Source: Prolixibacteraceae bacterium (GTDB lineage Bacteria; Bacteroidota; Bacteroidia; Bacteroidales; Prolixibacteraceae). Taken from it: a stretch of 64,000 nucleotides of DNA. Where the stretch lies: the NCBI GenBank assembly GCA_028683385.1, contig JAQUIJ010000012.1, forward strand, positions 62,001 through 126,000, written 5' to 3'. Numbering within the stretch: position 1 is the stretch's first letter; each line of letters opens with the position of its first letter. The position numbers and the translations under genes were made by a program. Below, one piece after another: positions 15,192 to 25,067 of this stretch. The notes below the pieces were generated by a model. It was given only the letters and a program-made list of their open reading frames with translations. It did not search any database and was not told the DNA's origin.

Positions 15192-16908
15192 TTAAAAATT
15201 TCGTTCCTTCACCCAATTCCAAGGCTTTTTTCCACTCTTCAATGGCCTTTTCCTTTTCTCCAAGCATGATTAAAATATCGCCGTAATGTTCGGTAATTAC
15301 TCCATTTTTATCACCGCCATTTTTCATAGCTGTTTCCATGTAAAATTTAGCCAGCGAATAATCTTTCCGCATAAACAAAACCCAGGCATAAGTATCCAAA
15401 TAGGTTGAATTTTCAGGATTTGCACGAACAGCTTTACTGCTCAATTCCTCTGCTTTTGCTAGATTTTCGTTTCGAACAGAAAGGTAATAGGCATAATTAT
15501 TCATGGCCATCCAATTTTCAGGATCAAGGGTAATCACTTCATCAAAAGCTTTGAAAGCCTCTTCTACCCGATTTAATTTGTAATAAGCTTCGGCCTGATA
15601 CAATCCAAACTGTATTTTCATGATTTTATTATCAAGCAAATAAGGTTCCCCTTCTTTCAGGATTTCAAGCGCCTCGTCGTATTTTTCGAGCTGAAGGCAG
15701 GCAACCGCCTTTAAACCATACAAGGTAACCTGATTGGGAAATAAAGTGAGCGCTTTTTCCGAATCGGTATAAATGCTTTTAAAATCAAGCAAATCATTAC
15801 TTATCAGAATCATCCGTTCCCAAATCATGTAGTTGTCTTTCTGGGTCTCAAGCACCTTCCGGAGTTGTTCGCGCGCTTCAACCAATTTGCCTTTGCTGAT
15901 CAGGTATTCGGCATAAACGGTATAAACACGGAAATCGTCGGGATTTGTTTTTACCAAAATATCAACCAATTCCGAAATCTGGTCATCAGTAAAAAAGGGT
16001 TTATCCGGACCGGCTGTTATCATCAGGTAGAATTGAATTTTGGTATCAACCTCTGCCGATTTATTCTGAAAAGCTTTGCGGGCATATTCCCAAGCCTTTT
16101 CTTTATCTTCTTTTTCCCGGTAAAACGATGTCAGCGAAAACAATACAAATCCGTTATTCGGGTCGATTTCCAGAATTTTCATGTAATATTTCAGCGCATT
16201 TACTTCGTCCTTTTCCGAAAGGTAATAATCGGCCATCAACCCATAATAACGCGGTTCCAGTGGATTAAAATCAATCAGTTTCTGAAGTTCAGCAAGCGCT
16301 TCCTTTTTCTTTCCGGCAGCCTGATAAATCTGTTCTTTCTCAACAGCAATCTGGTCGTTGATACCAACCTTCTTTTCCAGAGTATTATAAACTTCAATTG
16401 CCCGATCGTACTCCTTTGCCGACGAAAGCAAAGCTGCATTCATGTATAGATATTCCAGATTATCAGGGTTAAGCTGATAGAGTTGCTGGTATAAATCGGC
16501 GGCTAGTTTGAATTGCTTTCCCTGCTCATAAATCTGTGCCAATAAAACTTTGTACCATTTATTTTCGGGTTCAATCTGAATGGCCTTTTCGAGCAAAAGC
16601 GACGAACTGGTCATATCGCCATTACCGCTGTGTATTTTGGCCAGTTCGAACATAGCCGAAGATGAGTTTGGATTAATAGTCAGGCACTTTGAAAACAGTG
16701 CAATTGCTGCCTGCTGATTGCCTATCATTTTCTGCTTCAGGCCTTCAATAAAAGTGTATTCAAACTCATTTTTATCATCTTCAGAAATGGAATTTTCTTC
16801 CACTGCCGGCTTTGTCGCAACTGGTGATTTTACACGCTTTTGAGCAGTTGCGCATGATATAGACAGCACTGAAATGACGGCAAAATATGCCAGATATCTG
16901 TTTCTCAT
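15154..16908 (-). CDS. TPR-repeat lipoprotein-like protein
   Basis: From the ATG at 16908 the product has 584 residues. A short signal-like start (MRNRYLAYFAVISVLSISCATA) may be a lipoprotein signal with Cys near residue 19, though the lipobox is imperfect. At least ten tetratricopeptide repeats follow (e.g. AAIALFSKCLTINPNSSSAM, ALKYYMKILEIDPNNGFVLF, AFKAFDEVITLDPENWMAMN). The frame is open to 17034, but that part lies inside dut and lacks a signal, so the later start, 4 bases past the dut stop, is chosen. In Bacteroidota this gene commonly sits with DUF4292 and EnvC, which hints at envelope assembly. Confidence 0.85.
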   Translation of the reverse strand: MRNRYLAYFAVISVLSISCATAQKRVKSPVATKPAVEENSISEDDKNEFEYTFIEGLKQKMIGNQQAAIALFSKCLTINPNSSSAMFELAKIHSGNGDMTSSSLLLEKAIQIEPENKWYKVLLAQIYEQGKQFKLAADLYQQLYQLNPDNLEYLYMNAALLSSAKEYDRAIEVYNTLEKKVGINDQIAVEKEQIYQAAGKKKEALAELQKLIDFNPLEPRYYGLMADYYLSEKDEVNALKYYMKILEIDPNNGFVLFSLTSFYREKEDKEKAWEYARKAFQNKSAEVDTKIQFYLMITAGPDKPFFTDDQISELVDILVKTNPDDFRVYTVYAEYLISKGKLVEAREQLRKVLETQKDNYMIWERMILISNDLLDFKSIYTDSEKALTLFPNQVTLYGLKAVACLQLEKYDEALEILKEGEPYLLDNKIMKIQFGLYQAEAYYKLNRVEEAFKAFDEVITLDPENWMAMNNYAYYLSVRNENLAKAEELSSKAVRANPENSTYLDTYAWVLFMRKDYSLAKFYMETAMKNGGDKNGVITEHYGDILIMLGEKEKAIEEWKKALELGEGTKFLSEKIKQERYLDK

Positions 16909-16912
16909 TGTT

Positions 16913-17347
16913 CTAATTTTTTCCGGTATGTCCGAAACCACCGGCTCCGCGATCTGTTTCTTCCAACACTTCAACCGATTGCCATCCAATATGTTCATGC
17001 CGGGCAATAACCATTTGGCAAATACGCTCGCCATGCTGGATCACAAATTCTTCGTTCGATAGATTAATCAGGATAATTCCAACTTCGCCACGATAGTCGG
17101 CATCAATTGTCCCCGGGGAATTCAGAACGGTAATTCCCTTCTTCAAGGCCAACCCGCTTCTTGGACGAATCTGAGCCTCGAAACCCACTGGTAATTCGAT
17201 AAACAGGCCGGTTGGAACCAAGACCCGTTCGAGAGGTTTTAATACGATTGGCTCAAGAAGATTGGCTCGAAGATCCATTCCTGCAGAATGTGCTGTGCTA
17301 TATTCAGGTAGCGGATTATTGGATTTATTGACAATTTTTACGATCAT
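16913..17347 (-). CDS. dut: dUTP diphosphatase
   Basis: The 144-residue protein shows all five trimeric dUTPase motifs: AGMDLRA (25-31), [10 protein letters not shown] (about 71-80), [12 protein letters not shown] with the catalytic Asp, [11 protein letters not shown] (about 115-125) and the C-terminal P-loop-like [12 protein letters not shown]. It hydrolyses dUTP to dUMP and pyrophosphate, keeping uracil out of DNA and feeding thymidylate synthesis. Length is normal for the family. It is the first gene of the dut-TPR-DUF4292-envC run. Confidence 0.96.
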   Translation of the reverse strand: MIVKIVNKSNNPLPEYSTAHSAGMDLRANLLEPIVLKPLERVLVPTGLFIELPVGFEAQIRPRSGLALKKGITVLNSPGTIDADYRGEVGIILINLSNEEFVIQHGERICQMVIARHEHIGWQSVEVLEETDRGAGGFGHTGKN

Positions 17348-17433
17348 TTTACTTTCAGTTTTTCAAGCTGCTAAGATATGGATTTAAAGTTTGAATGAAT
17401 CATATCGGCCTTGTACGTTAACAATATTTAGCA

Positions 17434-18564
17434 TCATTCAACTATCATGAAATCAGCCATAATCTGATCCGAAATAAATAAACCAACCGGACTTAAGCCT
17501 ACTATTCCTGAATTTTCAATAACATGACCTGAACTTAAATATTTATCTCTTATTTTCTGAAAATGAGCAAGATAATGATCAGAAAATTCGGTTTGAATCA
17601 ACTCTTCGGAAATGCCCCAAATGGTTCGTAGTCCGGTAATAATGTAGTCGTTAAAGCGATCCTGTTCAGTCAGAATTTCGGATTCGCTGTAGGGTTTATT
17701 GTTCTCTATGCCGTCTAAATATCCAGAAACGGAAGAAACATTCCAGCGGCGGGTTATTAAATCGAACGAATGCGCCGATGGCCCAATGCCCAGGTATTTT
17801 TTGCTTTTCCAATACGACGAGTTGTGCTGCGAATAAAGGCCTGGCTTGCAAAAATTAGAAATTTCGTAATGTTCAAATCCGGCATCTTTCAGTATGCTGA
17901 TGAGCAATTCAAATTGCTGAAGACTAAGTTCATCGGGTAATTCCTTCAGAATTCCTTTCTTTAGCCGATCATAAAAAACAGTTCCTTCGTGATAGGTCAG
18001 ATTATAGGCCGAAATATGCTGAACATCAAGCTCAACGGCAATACGAACGTTCCTCTCCCACTCTTCCAATGTTTGGTTGGGTAAGCCGTAAATCAAATCA
18101 ATGCTGATGTTCGCGAATCCGGCTGTTTTGGCCCATTTTACCGATTGAACAGCTTGCATAACACCATGTCGGCGGTTCATCAGTTTCAGGTCTGATTCCG
18201 AAAACGATTGAACTCCCATGCTCAGGCGGTTGAACCCAATTTCTCTTAGAGCTGAAAGAATCGCCTGGCTCAAATCGTCAGGATTGGCTTCCATGGTTAT
18301 TTCAGCATCCGGGGCAACGTTATAATTCTGACGGATAGTCTGTAAAATATCTTTTAACTCGTCAATCAACAAAACCGAGGGCGTACCTCCCCCAAGATAA
18401 ATGGTATTAATTTCTTCGGAAGCCAGTTCTGATGCTCTGCTCTCAAGCTCCTTTCGCAAACCTTCGAGCAACCGGGTTTTCTGACTCAAATCTGTCGATT
18501 TAAAGAAATCGCAATAATGGCAACGTTTCCGGCAAAAAGGGATATGAAGATAGATTCCGGCCAT
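17434..18564 (-). CDS. hemW: Radical SAM protein HemW (heme chaperone)
   Basis: The 376-residue product begins with MAGIYLHIPFCRKRCHYCDFF (in part), giving the CxxxCxxC radical-SAM cluster motif at residues 10-17 followed by a phenylalanine, as in HemW. Further matches are IYLGGGTPSVL, TMEANPDDL, FNRLSMGVQSF and the HemN C-terminal domain (HYEISNFCKPG; YLGIGPSAHSF). HemW proteins carry heme to target enzymes and were formerly annotated as oxygen-independent coproporphyrinogen oxidases; true HemN has an extra N-terminal segment that is absent here. It is followed on the opposite side by the Rrf2 gene, 57 bases upstream. Confidence 0.93.
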   Translation of the reverse strand: MAGIYLHIPFCRKRCHYCDFFKSTDLSQKTRLLEGLRKELESRASELASEEINTIYLGGGTPSVLLIDELKDILQTIRQNYNVAPDAEITMEANPDDLSQAILSALREIGFNRLSMGVQSFSESDLKLMNRRHGVMQAVQSVKWAKTAGFANISIDLIYGLPNQTLEEWERNVRIAVELDVQHISAYNLTYHEGTVFYDRLKKGILKELPDELSLQQFELLISILKDAGFEHYEISNFCKPGLYSQHNSSYWKSKKYLGIGPSAHSFDLITRRWNVSSVSGYLDGIENNKPYSESEILTEQDRFNDYIITGLRTIWGISEELIQTEFSDHYLAHFQKIRDKYLSSGHVIENSGIVGLSPVGLFISDQIMADFMIVE

Positions 18565-18621
18565 TAATGATGACTGAATTGTTGATTTACTGAAGGACTG
18601 AATATTTAAAAACCAAATGCT

Positions 18622-19065
18622 TTATAGCTTGATCAGATCCTCGAATCCAGTCATATCACCCAGGATTCCTGTAAGGGTTGTTTCCTGATAAAATTGCAAC
18701 ATCTGCGCGCGAATAGGTCCAAAAAGAGCATGAACCGGGCAGGGTTTTTCTTCAGCCTCGTGAGTTGCACAAGAATGGTGACCAATGAGGCACATGTTGA
18801 AAAAATCGTCTCCATCAACAATGCGAACAATATCGTACAGCGAAATTTCATCGGTTTTCCTTCCCAGACCAAAACCTCCATTGGGTCCTTTGGTCGAAAC
18901 CAAAATCTTTTGTTTAACCAAATTCTGAAGAATTTTTCCTAAAAATGGGGTAGGGATTGCCAGGTCGGCTGAAATCTTCTTGATACCTATTTTTGTTCCG
19001 TCAGCAGAGTATTTTCCTAAATAAATGAGAGCCCTAACGGCATATTTACATGTATTGGATAGCAT
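18622..19065 (-). CDS. Rrf2 family transcriptional regulator
   Basis: The 147-residue protein has the Rrf2 winged helix (MLSNTCKYAVRALIYLGKY; IKKISADLAIPTPFLGKILQ; LVSTKGPNGGFGLGRK). It also has three cysteines in CLIGHHSCATHEAEEKPCPV (about residues 92-111), the place where IscR/NsrR-type members ligate a [2Fe-2S] cluster. It is therefore probably a redox- or NO-responsive repressor. It starts 5 bases after the LutB-like gene, so it is co-transcribed with it, and it lies upstream of hemW. Regulation of an Fe-S-dependent neighbour fits the context. Confidence 0.9.
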   Translation of the reverse strand: MLSNTCKYAVRALIYLGKYSADGTKIGIKKISADLAIPTPFLGKILQNLVKQKILVSTKGPNGGFGLGRKTDEISLYDIVRIVDGDDFFNMCLIGHHSCATHEAEEKPCPVHALFGPIRAQMLQFYQETTLTGILGDMTGFEDLIKL

Positions 19066-19070
19066 AGGTT

Positions 19071-20441
19071 TTATTTTTTAGTTGTCCATTGTTTGCTAAA
19101 TGATTGATCGGCCAGTTTTGGTATTTGCTTTTTATCACCCAAGGCATTAGCACCAAACAAAGCAAACGTATTTTTTGTTTTTCCTCCCATTAAATCGAGC
19201 CTGCTGCGTTTGGAAAAGGCAAATTCATATCCTTTCATTCCAGAATTCCAGATAAATCCACCTGCTCCGGCTCTCACCGCATCTCGTCGGTTAATGAGCA
19301 GCATATGGTGCAGCGGAATTTTTACCGGACAAACTTCGGTGCATTTTCCACAAACAGAACAAGCTGAACTCAGGTGATTGTATTCTTTCAATCCTTTGAA
19401 GAATGGCGTAATAACAGAACCAATTGGTCCGCTGTAAGTTGCATCGTATGTATATCCGCCAATGTTCCGGTAAACCGGGCAAGCATTCAAACATGCTCCA
19501 CAACGAATACACTTTAAAACGGTATATTGTTCATCATTTTGGTAAAGCTCCGAGCGCTTATTATCCAAAAGGATCACAAACATTTTTTCGGGCCCGTCAA
19601 CCTCCGATGATTTTTTCGGGCCGGTGATCAGTGAATTATATACCGAAATTTGCTGTCCGGTTCCGTGAGCAGCCAGAATTGGCCACATCAGACCCAAATC
19701 CTGCATCCGCGGAATCACTTTTTCGATACCGGCAATTACGATATGAATTTTAGGAAATGAAACCGACATGAGTGCATTTCCCTCATTTTCAGTCAAACAA
19801 ATTCCGCCAACATCGGCAACCAGAAAATTTGCTCCTGTAATTCCAACATCAGCAGTCGTAAATTTGGCGCGCAGTTTTTTCCTGACCCACGCCGTCAGAT
19901 ATTCAGGAGCACTTCCTTCCGGAGTATTAAATTTTTCAGTAAAAAGCTCAGCAATATCTCCACGCGATTTGTGCATACAGGGAGTAACAATGTGGTAAGG
20001 CTTTTCACCGGCTAATTGCACAATGTATTCGCCCAAATCAGTTTCAAGCGATTCAACTCCTATCTCTTCCAAATGATCGTTCAAATCAATTTCTTCGGTG
20101 GTCATCGATTTACTTTTAACCACAGTTTTCGAATTGCTTTCGATCATGATTTTTTTAACCGCCTCAATGGCTTCATCCGTATTTTCAGCCCAAATTACAG
20201 AAGCTCCATGCGCAGTTATATTTTTTTCGAATTGAAGTAAATGATCGTGCAAATGATTTATTGCCTGCGATTTAACAAACGATGCCCTCGATTTTGCCAA
20301 ATCCAGATTTGAATATCGCTTCATACCACGATCAACTGCCGCGTCATATTTCGCCATGTTGAATTTGATGATTGCCCGATGTTTCATGTCGAACGCAATC
20401 TCTTCTGATTTTTGCAGGAATATATCTTTTTGTTCCGACAT
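19071..20441 (-). CDS. lutB: LutB/YkgF-like iron-sulfur lactate-utilisation protein
   Basis: The 456-residue protein has an N-terminal LUD domain (about 60-300; KSMTTEEIDLNDHLEE, GITGANFLVADVGGICLTENEG) and two [4Fe-4S] motifs near residues 310-380, CIRCGACLNACPVY and CSVCGKCTEVCPV. A C-terminal DUF3390-type tail follows. LutB works with LutA and LutC in a membrane-associated L-lactate-oxidising complex. Neither partner is in this window, so either they lie elsewhere or this is a stand-alone relative. It is tightly packed between rpiB (2 bases) and the Rrf2 gene (5 bases). Confidence 0.88.
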   Translation of the reverse strand: MSEQKDIFLQKSEEIAFDMKHRAIIKFNMAKYDAAVDRGMKRYSNLDLAKSRASFVKSQAINHLHDHLLQFEKNITAHGASVIWAENTDEAIEAVKKIMIESNSKTVVKSKSMTTEEIDLNDHLEEIGVESLETDLGEYIVQLAGEKPYHIVTPCMHKSRGDIAELFTEKFNTPEGSAPEYLTAWVRKKLRAKFTTADVGITGANFLVADVGGICLTENEGNALMSVSFPKIHIVIAGIEKVIPRMQDLGLMWPILAAHGTGQQISVYNSLITGPKKSSEVDGPEKMFVILLDNKRSELYQNDEQYTVLKCIRCGACLNACPVYRNIGGYTYDATYSGPIGSVITPFFKGLKEYNHLSSACSVCGKCTEVCPVKIPLHHMLLINRRDAVRAGAGGFIWNSGMKGYEFAFSKRSRLDLMGGKTKNTFALFGANALGDKKQIPKLADQSFSKQWTTKK

Positions 20442-20443
20442 TT

Positions 20444-20881
20444 CTATACCGGTATCTTATTGATTCTGTTCAAATGACGACCACCTTCAAAACCAGTTGC
20501 TAAAAATACTTTTACGATTTCGATGGCTTGTTCGTCGGTAATGTAGCGAGCCGGAAGTGCACAAATATTGGCATCGTTGTGCAAACGTGCCAATTCGGCA
20601 ATTTCGGGCAACCAGCAAATGGCCGATCGTATTCCCTGGTGTTTGTTTGCAGTCATATTGATTCCATTTCCGCTTCCGCAAAGTGTAATTCCTTCGTCGA
20701 ATTCACCTTTACTTACTGCATCGGCAAGAGGATGCGCAAAATCAGGGTAATCGCTGCTTTCAGATGAAAAAGCACCAAAATCCTTGTACTCTATTCCCTG
20801 TTCCTGAAGGTATTTCAAAACGGTTTGTTTACGCTCAAATCCTGCATGATCGCTGGCTACGGCTATCTTTATTTTTTTCAT
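20444..20881 (-). CDS. rpiB: Ribose-5-phosphate isomerase B
   Basis: The 145-residue product has the RpiB/LacAB pattern: VASDHAGFERKQ at residues 8-19, the DYPDFAHPLADAV segment, the catalytic loop CGSGNGINMTANKHQGIRSA (Cys near residue 72) and HNDANICALPARYI. It interconverts ribose 5-phosphate and ribulose 5-phosphate in the non-oxidative pentose phosphate pathway. Length is normal. It ends 2 bases before the LutB-like gene. Confidence 0.95.
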   Translation of the reverse strand: MKKIKIAVASDHAGFERKQTVLKYLQEQGIEYKDFGAFSSESSDYPDFAHPLADAVSKGEFDEGITLCGSGNGINMTANKHQGIRSAICWLPEIAELARLHNDANICALPARYITDEQAIEIVKVFLATGFEGGRHLNRINKIPV

Positions 20882-20930
20882 TTCTATTCAATTATTTTTC
20901 AAAAATAATACTAAATAGTATTTTATCGGT

Positions 20931-22403
20931 TTATCGTTTGATTAATCTTTTAATTTCTTTCTTCTCAGCAAAAAATACTACTGTTAAAAAAGCAGCAAAT
21001 AGACTGATATTTAGTGCATATTGAACTATTACTGCCGAAAAATGTACCGATCCGGAGATCGAGTAAAAACCAATGGCAACTGCAAAATAAAGGAAGATTC
21101 GTTTTAAATCGTAGTCGACACGATAGTATTTCTGACCAACTACGTACGAAATAACAGTCATCAACACAAAGCAAATCAGCACGGCGTAAGCCGATCCCAT
21201 GTAACCCATGGTTGGAATTAACATGACATTGAACCCAATAGTTAAAACAGCTCCTATACCACCAATGAGCGCCCCCATCCAGGTTTTGTCCGACAGTTTA
21301 TACCACAACGATAGATTAAAATAGATTCCCAAAAACAAATTGGCCATCAAAACTGCCGGAACTACCTTTAATCCGGAATGATACTCAGCACCAATTACAA
21401 TTTTGAAAAAATCGATGAACAAAGTAATTCCTAAAAATATCAACAGCCCGAAAATGATGAAATACTTCATTACCTGTGCATACATCAAGCGCGAATCGTT
21501 ATTTTTTTGCTGGCTGAAAAAGAAGGGTTCGAACGAATAGCGAAAGGCCTGAATAAACATATTCATTAATACTGCAAGCTTGTAATTTGCGCCGTAAATA
21601 CCAAGCTGTTCCATCGGCTTTTGGCTGGCTGGTACCAACTCCGGAATTAAAATTTTGTCGATATTCTGATTGATCATCCCGGTAATTCCAACCAATAGGA
21701 TAGGGAAGGAGTACCAGAACATTTCCCGAAAAAGTTTCCAGTCAAAAATCAGTTTTATCTTTCGGATTTCAGGAATAAGCATGATTAACGTGATCACAGA
21801 AGCCAGCAAGTTGGCAACGAATACGTACCCGACGCCAAATTCAGAATGATAGATCAGGCTGACAAAACTTTCGGGATTCGATTTTAAGATGTACGGACAA
21901 AGGGTTAGGAAAAAAACATTAAAGAAAATATTAAAAAAGATATTGACCATTTTCAGTGTTGCAAACCGGACAGCTTTTCCTTCGAGTCGTAAATTAGCAA
22001 ACGGAATGGCGGTTCCAGCATCCAGAGCAACTATAATAGCCAGCCATTGAATGTACTTTTCACTGTTGGGATAATCTAAAAATTCAGCAAAATTTCCTCC
22101 GGAAATGAATGCTATAACGACGAAGAGTATCGAACTTCCGAAGAGTGAAAATGCACTGGTAGAATAAATTTTATCGTTTTGTTGCGATTTATTGGCAAAC
22201 CTGAAAAAACCGGTTTCCATACCAAAAGTTAGTATTACCAACAGAAATGCTACATACGAATACAAATTGGTTACCACACCATACTCTTCGGGAAAAAAAA
22301 TACGAGAATAATAAGGTACCAGCCACCAATTCAGGAATCGGCCGATAATACTGCTCATGCCATAAATGGCCGTTTCTCCGGCAAGTTTTTTTAATGCACC
22401 CAC
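20931..22403 (-). CDS. Polysaccharide flippase (Wzx/MATE-like)
   Basis: The 490-residue integral membrane protein starts at a GTG (MGALKKLAGETAIYGMSSII). The GETAIYGxSSIIGRFLNW start is typical of Bacteroidota polysaccharide-biosynthesis flippases. About 12-14 hydrophobic segments follow, e.g. LVILTFGMETGFFRFA, VVIAFISGGNFAEF and FPILLVGITGMINQNIDKIL, the last being the family MINQN-type motif. It should move lipid-linked glycans across the inner membrane. No glycosyltransferases surround it, so its substrate cannot be deduced. It lies 49 bases upstream of rpiB and is divergent from the glutamine cyclotransferase gene. Confidence 0.88.
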   Translation of the reverse strand: MGALKKLAGETAIYGMSSIIGRFLNWWLVPYYSRIFFPEEYGVVTNLYSYVAFLLVILTFGMETGFFRFANKSQQNDKIYSTSAFSLFGSSILFVVIAFISGGNFAEFLDYPNSEKYIQWLAIIVALDAGTAIPFANLRLEGKAVRFATLKMVNIFFNIFFNVFFLTLCPYILKSNPESFVSLIYHSEFGVGYVFVANLLASVITLIMLIPEIRKIKLIFDWKLFREMFWYSFPILLVGITGMINQNIDKILIPELVPASQKPMEQLGIYGANYKLAVLMNMFIQAFRYSFEPFFFSQQKNNDSRLMYAQVMKYFIIFGLLIFLGITLFIDFFKIVIGAEYHSGLKVVPAVLMANLFLGIYFNLSLWYKLSDKTWMGALIGGIGAVLTIGFNVMLIPTMGYMGSAYAVLICFVLMTVISYVVGQKYYRVDYDLKRIFLYFAVAIGFYSISGSVHFSAVIVQYALNISLFAAFLTVVFFAEKKEIKRLIKR

Positions 22404-22491
22404 AATCTAAAATTTTGTGCAAAGATATAAACCAAATACTTTACCAATCGCTAAAACTAATGCTGAAACTCAATTGATTTTTATTTTGTTT

Positions 22492-22499
22492 TATCTTTG
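22492..22499 (+). promoter_or_regulatory. Candidate promoter -7 element for glutamine cyclotransferase gene
   Basis: TATCTTTG fits TAnnTTTG exactly and lies 28 bases before the ATG at 22528. An upstream TTG at 22474-22476 could serve as the -33 element, though the spacing is somewhat short. Confidence 0.5.
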
Positions 22500-22527
22500 A
22501 AGCCAGTTTTTGCCTAAAATAATTAGA

Positions 22528-23598
22528 ATGAATATCAGACTATTCTCCACTTTCATTGTACTATCTGTTTTTATAAGCTCATTTTCGTGCTCAAACAAAG
22601 CAAACCGATCGCGAAAACCGGCAGTTCGCATCAATGCTGAATCGGTTCATAAAAAAATCGTTTATGGCGACGATATAACTGTTTCTATAGCAGTAAAAGT
22701 AAAAGATGGCGAGCTAAAAGAAACCAATATTTTTGTTGATTCTGTTTTGGTAACTACCAATAAAAATACCGAATTTAATTACACTTTAAAGAGTTTTAAA
22801 AGCCTTGGCAAGCACGCAATAAAAGCACAGGCTGTAAAAACTGATGGGGTAGAGGGTGTCTATTTTAAAACCTTTGAGGTTTTATCGGATGTTGTTCCTG
22901 AAATGTATGGTTATGAGTTGGTTCAATCGTATCCTCACAACGAAACATATTTTACTGAAGGCATGGAAATTCATGACGGATTTCTTTACGAAAGTACAGG
23001 TGAAAATGGCAAATCCTTTATCTATAAAACAAATTTGAAAACGGGTAAAGCTGTTAAATCAGTGAAACTTGCTGATAAGTACTTTGGCGAAGGAATTACA
23101 ATTTTCAACAATCGGATTTACCAATTAACCTATAAAACTAAGGTTGGATTTATTTACAATCTTGAAAATATGGCTCTTGTTGACAGTTTTCATTTCGAAT
23201 CTGCAGAGGGCTGGGGGATGACTCATGATGAAAAATACCTGATTATGGGTGATGGTACAAATGTTTTGACCTATCTTGATCCAACAACATTGAAAACGGT
23301 TAAAAAGCTTCATGTTTACGACGATAAAGATCAAGTTTTATATCTGAATGAACTTGAATATTCTGACGGGTATATTTATGCCAATTTATGGACTACCAAC
23401 TTGATTGTAAAAATTGATTCGCAAACCGGTAAAGTACTTTCAAAAATTGATTTAGATGGAATTCTCAGTATGCCAAATCCAGACAAACAGATAGATGTGC
23501 TGAATGGAATAGCAATAGATCCGGTAACAAAAAAGATGTATGTCACCGGAAAATTATTTCCTAAATTATTCGAAATTAAACTAGTTAAAAAAGAGTAG
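22528..23598 (+). CDS. Glutaminyl-peptide cyclotransferase, lipoprotein
   Basis: From the ATG at 22528 the product has 356 residues. It begins with a lipoprotein-type signal ([22 protein letters not shown], Cys near residue 21). A beta-sandwich-like region follows (about 25-125), then a five-bladed propeller of the plant-type glutamine cyclotransferase family: [67 protein letters not shown] and NGIAIDP. The enzyme turns N-terminal Gln into pyroglutamate and frees ammonia. In T9SS bacteria, exported proteins often carry such pyroglutamate ends. The 3' end overlaps ruvB (convergent) by 14 bases. Confidence 0.9.
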   Translation: MNIRLFSTFIVLSVFISSFSCSNKANRSRKPAVRINAESVHKKIVYGDDITVSIAVKVKDGELKETNIFVDSVLVTTNKNTEFNYTLKSFKSLGKHAIKAQAVKTDGVEGVYFKTFEVLSDVVPEMYGYELVQSYPHNETYFTEGMEIHDGFLYESTGENGKSFIYKTNLKTGKAVKSVKLADKYFGEGITIFNNRIYQLTYKTKVGFIYNLENMALVDSFHFESAEGWGMTHDEKYLIMGDGTNVLTYLDPTTLKTVKKLHVYDDKDQVLYLNELEYSDGYIYANLWTTNLIVKIDSQTGKVLSKIDLDGILSMPNPDKQIDVLNGIAIDPVTKKMYVTGKLFPKLFEIKLVKKE

Positions 23599-24607
23599 GA
23601 GCGTCTCCGTAATGAATTTTGCCTAAATGTTTGTAGGCTAAATCGGTAACTTCGCGACCTCGTGGAGTACGTTTCAAAAAGCCTTCCATAATCAGGAATG
23701 GTTCATAAACTTCTTCAATTGTACCGGTATCCTCACCCACCGCAGTAGCAATTGTAGATAAACCAACAGGTCCACCTTTAAATTTGTCGATAATGGTAAG
23801 CAGAATCTTATTATCCATTTCGTCCAGTCCAAATTTATCGATATTCAGTGCATCAAGCGCATACAAGGTAATTTCAATGTCGATACTTCCATTCCCCTTT
23901 ACCTGAGCAAAATCCCTGACACGACGCAACAACGCATTTACAATTCGGGGAGTTCCACGGCTTCTTGTAGCTATTTCCACAGCTGCCTGATCGCTGATTT
24001 TTACATTCAAAATAAAAGCCGAGCGTTTTACAATTTGAGTAAGTATATCAACATCGTAATATTCCAGATGCGCTTTAATGCCAAAACGAGCCCTTAGGGG
24101 ACTAGTTAATAAACCTGAACGTGTGGTTGCCCCAATTAAAGTAAAAGGGTTTAATTCGAGCTGTATGGACCGCGCACTGGGTCCTTTATCAATCATGATA
24201 TCAATCTTGTAATCCTCCATTGCCGAATACAGGTATTCTTCAACTATGGGACTTAAACGATGAATCTCATCAATGAAAAGAACGGAATTTGATTCGAGAT
24301 TGGTTAATAATCCTGCTAAATCCCCTGGCTTATCTAAAACTGGTCCTGAAGTTAATTTCAAAGAAACTCCCAGTTCGTTTGCTATAATGTTTGAAAGTGT
24401 GGTTTTTCCAAGTCCGGGTGGACCATGAAGCAAAACATGATCTAAAGCTTCGCCTCTCATTTTGGCTGCTTTGACAAATATTTTCAGATTTTCAACAATT
24501 TTATTCTGACCGCTAAAATCGTCAAAATCAAGTGGTCTTAACTGTTTGTCAATATCTTTTTCATTATCTGAAAAGGATTCATCTCTGAAATCAAAATGTT
24601 CGCTCAT
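23585..24607 (-). CDS. ruvB: Holliday junction branch migration helicase RuvB
   Basis: The 340-residue AAA+ protein has [19 protein letters not shown], Walker [10 protein letters not shown] (near residue 65), Walker [13 protein letters not shown], the sensor [19 protein letters not shown] and the C-terminal winged helix ([38 protein letters not shown]). As a hexamer with RuvA it drives branch migration during recombination repair. Length is normal and the gene stands alone, as is usual in this phylum. Confidence 0.97.
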   Translation of the reverse strand: MSEHFDFRDESFSDNEKDIDKQLRPLDFDDFSGQNKIVENLKIFVKAAKMRGEALDHVLLHGPPGLGKTTLSNIIANELGVSLKLTSGPVLDKPGDLAGLLTNLESNSVLFIDEIHRLSPIVEEYLYSAMEDYKIDIMIDKGPSARSIQLELNPFTLIGATTRSGLLTSPLRARFGIKAHLEYYDVDILTQIVKRSAFILNVKISDQAAVEIATRSRGTPRIVNALLRRVRDFAQVKGNGSIDIEITLYALDALNIDKFGLDEMDNKILLTIIDKFKGGPVGLSTIATAVGEDTGTIEEVYEPFLIMEGFLKRTPRGREVTDLAYKHLGKIHYGDAPTLF

Positions 24608-24677
24608 TTTTAGCTTTTAAACCTAGCCAAAAGTAAAAAAATTAAGATGGAAGTTTTAAATTAAATCAGTGATAAAT

Positions 24678-25067
24678 TCAGGAAGGAATTTTAAGCTCAT
24701 CAAATATTGAATTAAGCTTTTCTATATCAAAAGGTTTAGCCATAAACTCATCCATTCCATATGAAATACATTTATCGCGATCATTATCCATTGTATTGGC
24801 AGTAAGGGCAATAATTGGAGTTCTTTTTTCGATCTTATTCTTGTTTTCTAACTCTCTAATTTTGATTGTAGCTTCGAGTCCATCCATGACTGGCATCATT
24901 ATATCCATCAAAATTACATCAAACTTACGTTGACTAAAATGTTCAATTGCTTCAACACCGTTGTTGGCAATAACCACTTCGTGATTATACTTTTTTAAAC
25001 TAAACGTAACTATACGTTGGTTTAAAAGATTATCTTCTACAAGTAATATAGCTAAACTCTCTCCCAT
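24678..25067 (-). CDS. Stand-alone response-regulator receiver
   Basis: From the ATG at 25067 the product has 129 residues and is a single receiver domain. The acid pair is in LLVEDNLLNQR (about residues 7-17), the phospho-acceptor Asp in DVILMDIMMPVMDG (near residue 53), the Thr/Ala switch in IIALTAN and the conserved Lys in FMAKPF. No output domain is present, so it probably relays phosphate or binds a partner, as CheY/Spo0F-type proteins do. The LNQR sequence resembles receivers split from hybrid kinases. A TTG 9 bases upstream is an alternative start. It is followed downstream by ruvB, 70 bases away. Confidence 0.9.
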   Translation of the reverse strand: MGESLAILLVEDNLLNQRIVTFSLKKYNHEVVIANNGVEAIEHFSQRKFDVILMDIMMPVMDGLEATIKIRELENKNKIEKRTPIIALTANTMDNDRDKCISYGMDEFMAKPFDIEKLNSIFDELKIPS

